Positions 1-4,216 of a stretch of DNA of 6,315 nucleotides are shown piece after piece. Position 1 is the first letter of the stretch. Each line of letters begins with the position of its first letter. This stretch comes from Clostridia bacterium (GTDB lineage Bacteria > Bacillota > Clostridia > Oscillospirales > CAG-272), in contig JAFNZX010000167.1 in assembly GCA_017382615.1 (NCBI GenBank), forward strand, positions 1 through 6,315, given 5' to 3'. Position numbers and translations under genes: made by a program. The notes under the pieces are model-generated. The model was not told the DNA's origin. It saw nothing but the letters and a program-made list of their open reading frames with translations, and ran no database searches.

Positions 1-73
1 ACCCCTATCGATTGTGATGTTGCTTTGATGAAAGTAAACAAAATGAATGCGAGATCTCTCTGTCGGTAGGGGT
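1..73. repeat. Imperfect inverted repeat at the left edge; no gene supported in 1-127
   Basis: Bases 1-11 (ACCCCTATCGA) pair with 63-73 (TCGGTAGGGGT) over 11 positions with one T-G wobble, enclosing a ~51-nt AT-richer interior. The rest, to about 127, includes a GC-rich block (70-103). All three forward frames stop by position 69, so only a few C-terminal codons of an upstream gene could lie here and none is recognisable. On the reverse strand one frame stays open across most of the stretch and reads ...LPAGIVEGADPYRQ..., but it has no start or Shine-Dalgarno site. The stretch could be part of an interspersed repeat or structured element cut by the window edge. Low certainty. Confidence 0.25.
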
Positions 74-127
74 CGGCGCCCTCGACGATCCCGGCAGGCA
101 GCAACAACTTTACGTATAAAATGAATT

Positions 128-162
128 CCGCCAACGGCAAAAGCCGTTGGCGGGTGTTTTTT
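128..162 (+). terminator. Rho-independent terminator, probably bidirectional
   Basis: A perfect 11-bp stem (CCGCCAACGGC at 128-138, GCCGTTGGCGG at 143-153) closes an AAAA loop. On the plus strand it is followed by GTG and six T residues (157-162), so it is best placed to stop a rightward gene lying left of the window. On the minus strand the stem starts 23 nt beyond the stop codon of the leftward glycosidase gene and is followed by a weaker T-rich run, so it probably serves that gene too. Confidence 0.85.
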
Positions 163-176
163 GGTTATGGGATTGA

Positions 177-1499
177 TCAAAAGATGGGATAACCTGCTGC
201 CTCGTGTGCCGCGCGGAGCTCGTCGCACATTGCCACAATCTCGTCGGTGGAGAGCTGGCTGCCGGTATGGGGGTCCAGCATAGCTGCCTGATATACGTGC
301 TCCATCTTGCCGGTCACGGCTGCCTCAATGGTCAAAAGCTGCACGTTAATGTTGGTCATGTTCATTGCTGCAAGCTGAACGGGCAGACGACCTGCGTAGG
401 TAGGATGCACGCCGGTGCGGTCAACCATGCAGGAGACCTCCACGCATGCCTCATCGGGCAGGTTGGGGATCAGACCGTTGTTGAGCACGTTGCCGCCAAT
501 GCGGTAGGGGGTATCGGTCATGATTGCCTCCATGATGTGAGAAGCATACTCGCGGGAGCGTGTGTGTGTGATCTGACCGCCTGCAAGCAGCTCCTCCTTC
601 TGCTTTGCCCAGCCTGCAATCTGGTTGACGCAGCGTCTGGGGTACTCATCCAGCGGAATGTTGAACTTTTCAATCAGCTCAGGGCGGTTTTCCTTAATGT
701 AGAAGTAGTTGTATTCCGCGTTGTGCTCGCTGGACTCGGTGCAGTAGTAGCCGAGCTTGTCAATGTAGTCAAAGCGCACCATATCGTCGTGCTTTTCGCT
801 TGCGTTCTTCGCCTTAGCGCGCTCTCTGATCTCGGGGTAAAGGTCGTTGCCGTCCTTATCTTCAATTTCAAGCAGCCAAGCCATGTGGTTAATGCCGGCA
901 ATCTTTTCGCGTCTGCCCTCAAGCTTATCGTCCATGCCAAGGCGGCGGAGCAAAAGGTCGGAGCATACCTGCACGCTGTGGCAAAGACCCACGGTCTTAA
1001 CGTTGGTGTATCTCTGCATGTATCCTGACAGCATTGCCATGGGGTTGGTGTAGTTGAGGAACCAGGCATTGGGGCAAACCTCTTCCATATCCGCTGCAAA
1101 TTCCTTGAGCACCACAATGGTACGCAGTGCGCGGAAAATACCGCCAATACCCAAGGTATCACCAATGGTCTGGCGCAGACCGTACTTCTTGGGCACTTCA
1201 AAGTCGATAATGGTGCAAGGATCGTAAAGGCCTACCTGAATGGCGTCTACGACGAAATCTGCGCCGCGCAGCGCGTCCTTGCGGTTTTCCACGCCGAGAT
1301 ACTTGCTGATCTTTGCGCGGTTCTCGTTAATGTTTTCGTTGAGCTTGGTAATGAGCAGATAGGATTCCTCCAATCTGTCCGCGTCAATGTCGTAAAGTGC
1401 GATCTCTGCGTCCTGCAGACAAGGGGTCAGCATAGCGTCACCCAGCACGTTCTTTGCAAAAACGGTAGAGCCCGCGCCCATAAATGTAATTTTAGCCAT
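177..1499 (-). CDS. melA: Glycoside hydrolase family 4, alpha-galactosidase type (MelA-like)
   Basis: The 440-residue protein has the usual GH4 length and is probably cytoplasmic: no signal peptide or membrane segment is visible. GH4 enzymes are unusual glycosidases that need NAD+ and a divalent metal, and cleave by a redox-elimination mechanism. Visible landmarks are the N-terminal Rossmann glycine motif MGAGS (7-11), acidic YDID (36-39) after the second strand, TIGDTLGIGG (111-120), NYTNPM (149-154), the family signature CHSV (173-176) and INHM (203-206). C173 and H204 are the expected metal ligands. CHSV is the variant associated with alpha-galactosidases, rather than CDMP (alpha-glucosidases) or CN[VI]P (6-phospho-glycosidases). 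The ATG start is supported by AAAGGAGAA on the minus strand with a 7-nt gap after GGAG. No sugar transporter or regulator is adjacent, so the substrate (melibiose, raffinose-type sugars or another alpha-galactoside) is inferred from the motif. The symbol is by family, not proven orthology. Confidence 0.92.
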   Translation of the reverse strand: MAKITFMGAGSTVFAKNVLGDAMLTPCLQDAEIALYDIDADRLEESYLLITKLNENINENRAKISKYLGVENRKDALRGADFVVDAIQVGLYDPCTIIDFEVPKKYGLRQTIGDTLGIGGIFRALRTIVVLKEFAADMEEVCPNAWFLNYTNPMAMLSGYMQRYTNVKTVGLCHSVQVCSDLLLRRLGMDDKLEGRREKIAGINHMAWLLEIEDKDGNDLYPEIRERAKAKNASEKHDDMVRFDYIDKLGYYCTESSEHNAEYNYFYIKENRPELIEKFNIPLDEYPRRCVNQIAGWAKQKEELLAGGQITHTRSREYASHIMEAIMTDTPYRIGGNVLNNGLIPNLPDEACVEVSCMVDRTGVHPTYAGRLPVQLAAMNMTNINVQLLTIEAAVTGKMEHVYQAAMLDPHTGSQLSTDEIVAMCDELRAAHEAAGYPIF

Positions 1500-1532
1500 A
1501 GTCGTTCTCCTTTGCTATTTTCGGATGATTTC

Positions 1533-1561
1533 ATTATACCGAAGTTTTTGCCAAAAATCAA
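1533..1561 (-). promoter_or_regulatory. Sigma-A-type promoter of the GH4 gene
   Basis: Read on the minus strand, TTGATT (1556-1561) and a perfect TATAAT (1533-1538) are separated by 17 nt. Transcription should begin near 1526, giving a leader of about 27 nt with the Shine-Dalgarno site. Upstream of the -35 box the minus strand is A-rich (plus-strand T run at about 1577-1589), at a distance that could act as an UP element. No operator-like dyad overlaps this promoter. Confidence 0.8.
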
Positions 1562-1616
1562 TAGGATTGAGAGAGATTTTTATTTTTTTATGCGCAAGGG
1601 CTTTTATTGAAGGAAA

Positions 1617-1640
1617 AACTGTGATATAATGGTCACAGTT
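1617..1640 (+). promoter_or_regulatory. Extended -10 promoter inside an operator-like dyad, upstream of the MATE gene
   Basis: A perfect TATAAT (1625-1630) preceded by TGA (1622-1624) makes an extended -10 element. No good -35 exists at 17 nt (TTTTAT at 1602-1607), which fits an extended -10 promoter. The -10 box is enclosed by a perfect 8-bp inverted repeat, AACTGTGA (1617-1624) and TCACAGTT (1633-1640), with an 8-nt spacer. Transcription should start near 1637, so most of the dyad lies in DNA rather than in the message. This favours a protein binding site over an RNA hairpin. A dimeric repressor bound here would block RNA polymerase; its identity cannot be read from this window. Confidence 0.7.
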
Positions 1641-1648
1641 GCTTTTTT

Positions 1649-1652
1649 GGAG
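1649..1652 (+). promoter_or_regulatory. Shine-Dalgarno site that fixes the MATE start
   Basis: GGAG at 1649-1652 is the only Shine-Dalgarno-like sequence before the gene. It overlaps the in-frame GTG at 1652, so that codon cannot be the start. It lies 5 nt before ATG 1658 and 8 nt before ATG 1661, and either could be used. Confidence 0.65.
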
Positions 1653-1657
1653 TGTTC

Positions 1658-3052
1658 ATGATGATCAAATTTTTGAAAAATATAAAATGGGGTCTTTTGC
1701 CCACGGTGGTCTCGCTTGCGCTGCCCACCATGCTTGAGCAGCTCATGCACACGGCGGTGCAGTACGTGGATACCGCCATGGTGGGCTCGCTTGGCACGCA
1801 GGCGTCCGCCGCGGTAGGGTCTACCGGCACGGTAGGCTGGCTTGTCGGCAGCTCGCTGTCTGCGCTGGGTGTAGGCTTTTTGTCCTACATTGCGCGCAGC
1901 ATGGGGGCGGGGGATCAGGAAAAATGCCGCCGCGCCTGCGCGCAAGCCGTGCTTGCGGTATTAGTGGCGGGGATTTTGTTCACGGTGCTCACGCTCACGC
2001 TCTCGCCCGTCGTGCCCGTGGTCATGCAGGTCGATCCCGATATCCGTGACTTGGCAGCAACGTATTTCTTTATCGTGTATACGCCCATGCTGTTCCGTGC
2101 AGCGTCCATCATTTTCGGCGGCGTTTTGCGCGGTGCGGGCGATACCAAAACGCCCATGCGCGTGGGAATATTGGTCAACGTCGTCAACGTCGTGCTCAAC
2201 TTTTTGCTCATTTATCCTACAAGAACGCTTGCGCTGCCGTGGTTTGAATTTCTCATTCCCGGCGCGGGTTGGGGCGTCATCGGTGCAGGCGTGGCAAGTG
2301 CCGTTTCCTTTGCCGTGGGTGGCATTGCCATCACGGTGGCGGTGTTCAGGCATCCCGTTATTTCTCCGCGCGGACAGGGATTGCGTCCCGATAAGGAAAT
2401 TTTGCGTCCCTGCTTAAGGGTTGCCATGCCGAATATGGCACAAAGATTTGCCACCTCGCTTGGTTACGTGGTGTTTGCATCCATGATCAACTCGCTTGGC
2501 GATATTTCCACCGCTGCGCACGGCTTTGCAAACACCGTCGAGAGTGCGTTCTACATCCCGGGCTTTGGTATGCAGGCGGCAGCCGCGACCTTGGCGGGCA
2601 ATTGCGTAGGGGCTAAGGATAAGGGAAAATTAAAGGATTTGGGCAGACTGATGCTGGTTTGCGAGGTGCTGCTTATGATCCTTTCGGGCGGGCTTTTGTT
2701 CCTGCTTGCCGAGCCCATGATGCGCATTTTCTCATCCGATTCCGAGGTCATTTCGCTTGGCACGACCGTGCTGCGCATGGTGGCTCTGTCCGAGCCCTTT
2801 TACGGCGTGACCATTATCACCGAGGGCATGATGCAGGGCGTGGGAAATACCAAAATTCCCTTTGTTTTCAACGTCATCGGTATGTGGGGCATGCGTATTT
2901 TAGGTACGTTCCTTTGCCTTTGGCTGCTGCCCAATCCCACTTTGGTTGCTGCGTGGGCGTGCATGATCGCGCATAACCTTGCGCTGTTCTGCATGTTTAC
3001 CGTGTATTACAAAAAGGGCAAGTGGAGCCCGTTGCACAGGGGAGTGCAGTGA
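1658..3052 (+). CDS. MATE family multidrug/metabolite efflux transporter
   Basis: The 464-residue integral membrane protein matches the MATE family in length and in its twelve-helix, two-half layout. MATE pumps export cationic drugs, dyes or metabolites in exchange for Na+ or H+. The N half opens with LALPTMLEQLMHTAVQYVD (about 20-38) and contains RGAGDTKTPM (158-167). The C half repeats the pattern with AMPNMAQR (256-263) and QGVGNTKIPF (393-402). These paired G-D/N-T-K-x-P loops are a MATE hallmark and reflect internal duplication. The C-terminus ends in a short basic tail. ATG 1658 is chosen because GGAG at 1649-1652 excludes the GTG at 1652; ATG 1661 would give 463 residues. The gene stands alone, divergent from the GH4 gene, with its own extended -10 promoter inside an inverted repeat. 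This suggests repression by a trans-encoded regulator. Substrate and coupling ion cannot be told from the sequence. Confidence 0.92.
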   Translation: MMIKFLKNIKWGLLPTVVSLALPTMLEQLMHTAVQYVDTAMVGSLGTQASAAVGSTGTVGWLVGSSLSALGVGFLSYIARSMGAGDQEKCRRACAQAVLAVLVAGILFTVLTLTLSPVVPVVMQVDPDIRDLAATYFFIVYTPMLFRAASIIFGGVLRGAGDTKTPMRVGILVNVVNVVLNFLLIYPTRTLALPWFEFLIPGAGWGVIGAGVASAVSFAVGGIAITVAVFRHPVISPRGQGLRPDKEILRPCLRVAMPNMAQRFATSLGYVVFASMINSLGDISTAAHGFANTVESAFYIPGFGMQAAAATLAGNCVGAKDKGKLKDLGRLMLVCEVLLMILSGGLLFLLAEPMMRIFSSDSEVISLGTTVLRMVALSEPFYGVTIITEGMMQGVGNTKIPFVFNVIGMWGMRILGTFLCLWLLPNPTLVAAWACMIAHNLALFCMFTVYYKKGKWSPLHRGVQ

Positions 3053-3070
3053 AATCGCTACGCGAACATA

Positions 3071-3105
3071 AAAGGGGACGGTTCTCGCAGAGAATCGTCC
3101 CCTTT
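3071..3105 (+). terminator. Long hairpin after the MATE gene; terminator and/or interspersed palindromic repeat
   Basis: A 16-bp stem, AAAGGGGACGGTTCTC (3071-3086) with GAGAATCGTCCCCTTT (3090-3105) and one G-T wobble at 3081/3095, closes a 3-nt GCA loop 18 nt after the MATE stop. The A/T ends of the stem resemble a bidirectional terminator, but only three T residues follow on the plus strand before GTGGC. Palindromes with a GGGGACGGTTCTC core are, to my recollection, recurrent in Clostridia genomes, so this may be a repeat that also terminates transcription. Confidence 0.6.
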
Positions 3106-3110
3106 GTGGC
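3100..3110. repeat. Left copy of the 11-bp direct repeat flanking the MITE (probable target-site duplication)
   Basis: CCCTTTGTGGC here is repeated exactly at 3391-3401, just outside the other end of the element. The left copy overlaps the foot of the 3071-3105 hairpin, so the insertion hit the edge of that palindrome. Confidence 0.6.
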
Positions 3111-3390
3111 ATAGATGTCATTAAGTTAAGAAAGCGCCCACAACAGACGAGAGAATGGAACAGCCGTGTGCCAAAAAGGCGTCCCCCGGGGGAAGCTGGC
3201 GCGCAGCGACTGAAGGGGAGTGACGGACTAAACGGTTCGGTTGCCCGTTTGTGTGAAACGCTCTGAAACCTATGTATTCGCGTTCCCCTTCAGCCGCTGC
3301 GCGGCAGCTTCCCCCCGGGGGACGCCTTTTTGGCGCGTACCCGCATTGTTTGGATGCCCGCTATGAGTTTTCCTTAACTTAATGACATTG
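3111..3390. mobile_element. Miniature inverted-repeat transposable element (MITE-like), no transposase
   Basis: The ~280-bp non-coding element has perfect 16-bp terminal inverted repeats: ATGTCATTAAGTTAAG (3115-3130) and its complement (3373-3388). A second, longer inverted repeat lies inside: 3170-3219 pairs with 3284-3334 over about 50 nt, with two mismatches and one extra C/G on the right arm. This inner arm starts with GCCAAAAAGGC and contains a CCCCCGGGGG palindrome (3183-3192). The centre has a further 6-bp stem (AAACGG 3230-3235, CCGTTT 3245-3250). Eleven-bp direct repeats flank the element. No ORF of note is present, so it would depend on a transposase elsewhere. Exact ends are uncertain: 4 nt on the left and 2 nt on the right separate the perfect terminal repeats from the direct repeats. 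Transcribed through, it would fold into one long hairpin. Confidence 0.8.
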
Positions 3391-3401
3391 CCCTTTGTGG
3401 C
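3391..3401. repeat. Right copy of the 11-bp direct repeat flanking the MITE
   Basis: This CCCTTTGTGGC is identical to 3100-3110. It is followed by GCACCC and seven T residues (3408-3414), which before insertion would have lain about a dozen bases past the 3071-3105 hairpin. Confidence 0.6.
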
Positions 3402-3439
3402 GCACCCTTTTTTTGATCAAATTCCACACGCAACCGAAA

Positions 3440-3474
3440 ATATTATTGACAAATATACAATAATATGATAAAAT
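3440..3474 (+). promoter_or_regulatory. Strong promoter with overlapping dyad, upstream of the HD-domain gene
   Basis: A perfect -35 TTGACA (3446-3451), a 17-nt spacer and -10 TAAAAT (3469-3474) preceded by TGA (extended -10) form a near-consensus sigma-A promoter. Transcription should start near 3481. A perfect 9-bp inverted repeat, ATATTATTG (3440-3448) and CAATAATAT (3458-3466) with a 9-nt spacer, straddles the -35 box and reaches the -10 extension, and may be an operator. The region is very AT-rich, so chance pairing is more likely here than at the MATE promoter. Confidence 0.75.
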
Positions 3475-3507
3475 AAAATCAAATAGGCGTTTTTACGGAG
3501 GAAATTT

Positions 3508-4167
3508 GTGATCACCTATGAATCATTGAAGCATAATGAGGAGATCCGCACCTATATTCGGTGCGCGGATGATTCCTTACGTGCGCTCGGCTTTACCGAG
3601 CATAGCTTTGCACACGTTACGCGCGTGTCCGAGGTGGCTGCGGATATTTTGGAGCAGCTTGGATATGACGCGCATACGGTCGAGCTGACCAAAATTGCAG
3701 GATACCTGCACGATATCGGCAACCTTGTCAACCGCGTGGACCACTCGCAGAGCGGTGCTGTGATGGCTTTTCGAATTTTGGACCATATGGAAATGCCGCC
3801 TGCGGATATTGCCACGGTGGTGACCGCCATCGGCAATCACGATGAGGGCACCGGTGTGCCGGTCAATGCCGTTTCCGCCGCGCTGATCTTAGCGGATAAG
3901 AGTGACGTGCGTCGCACGCGCGTACGCAACGCAGATTTTGCCACCTTTGATATTCACGACCGCGTCAATTACTCGGTCACGGCATCGAAATTGGTGCTGG
4001 ATACCGATGCAAAAACCGTCACGCTGACCTTGGACATAGATACCGAGGTTGCGGCAGTCATGTCGTATTTTGAAATTTTCTTGGGGCGCATGGTCATGTG
4101 CCGCAAGGCTGCGGACAAGCTTGGTTTACAGTTTAAGCTGAATATAAACGGACAAATGCTGATCTGA
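3508..4167 (+). CDS. HD-domain metal-dependent phosphohydrolase family protein
   Basis: The 219-residue soluble protein starts at GTG 3508, supported by GGAGG (3497-3501) with a 6-nt gap; no ATG lies nearby in frame. The HD-superfamily metal ligands are readable in order: H36, the H68-D69 doublet in YLHDIGN, H79 in VDHSQSG, H111 in GNHDEG and D130 in LADKSD. HD proteins typically bind one or two divalent metals and hydrolyse phosphoester or phosphoanhydride bonds of nucleotides. After the HD core, ADKSDVRRTRVR (129-140) and FDIHDRVNY (147-155) lead to a C-terminal part of about 65 residues with a likely beta pair (LVLDTDAKTVTLTLDID). These resemble a Firmicutes family annotated only as HD-domain protein. 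The substrate is unknown. The gene is first in a probable two-gene unit with the Na/Pi cotransporter, 49 nt downstream, so a role tied to phosphate or nucleotide metabolism is possible but inferred. Confidence 0.85.
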   Translation: MITYESLKHNEEIRTYIRCADDSLRALGFTEHSFAHVTRVSEVAADILEQLGYDAHTVELTKIAGYLHDIGNLVNRVDHSQSGAVMAFRILDHMEMPPADIATVVTAIGNHDEGTGVPVNAVSAALILADKSDVRRTRVRNADFATFDIHDRVNYSVTASKLVLDTDAKTVTLTLDIDTEVAAVMSYFEIFLGRMVMCRKAADKLGLQFKLNINGQMLI

Positions 4168-4171
4168 TTGG

Positions 4172-4200
4172 CGATCGGTAGCCGTGTGGCTAATCGATCG
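4172..4200 (+). promoter_or_regulatory. Intercistronic hairpin before the transporter's ribosome binding site
   Basis: CGATCG (4172-4177) pairs with CGATCG (4195-4200), and TAGCC (4179-4183) pairs with GGCTA (4188-4192). The loop is GTGT, with a small internal bulge (G opposite AT). The structure sits 5 nt after the HD gene stop and 2 nt before the AAAGGA Shine-Dalgarno site. No T run follows, so it is not a standard terminator. It could shape translation initiation, RNA processing or differential stability of the two cistrons. Confidence 0.45.
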
Positions 4201-4202
4201 GG

Positions 4203-4208
4203 AAAGGA
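4203..4208 (+). promoter_or_regulatory. Shine-Dalgarno site that fixes the transporter start
   Basis: AAAGGA lies 8 nt before ATG 4217. The upstream in-frame GTG at 4184 sits in the loop of the intercistronic hairpin with no Shine-Dalgarno sequence before it, so the ATG is preferred. Confidence 0.75.
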
Positions 4209-4216
4209 ATTTTCAC

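Noticed and set aside
163..194. GGTTAT/ATAACC inverted repeat around the GH4 stop codon
   Set aside because: Only 6 bp with a 20-nt loop, partly within coding sequence; compatible with chance.
204..1028. 274-codon open frame on the plus strand inside the GH4 gene
   Set aside because: It is antisense to a clear full-length GH4 enzyme, has no ribosome binding site or recognisable domain, and its composition (Cys, His, Val rich) is typical of a shadow frame.
1652..1654. GTG as the start of the MATE gene
   Set aside because: Its first base is part of the only Shine-Dalgarno sequence (GGAG 1649-1652); ATG 1658 or 1661 has proper spacing.
3111..3401. CRISPR array or phage attachment site
   Set aside because: The repeats are inverted, not regularly spaced direct repeats. 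The only direct repeat is a single 11-bp pair flanking the element, which fits a target-site duplication.
4184..4186. GTG as the start of the Na/Pi cotransporter
   Set aside because: It has no Shine-Dalgarno sequence, lies in a hairpin loop and adds 11 residues unlike the family start; ATG 4217 has AAAGGA at 8 nt.
4172..4200. Intercistronic hairpin as a terminator splitting the HD and transporter genes
   Set aside because: No T run follows the stem and it abuts the next ribosome binding site, so termination is not supported.
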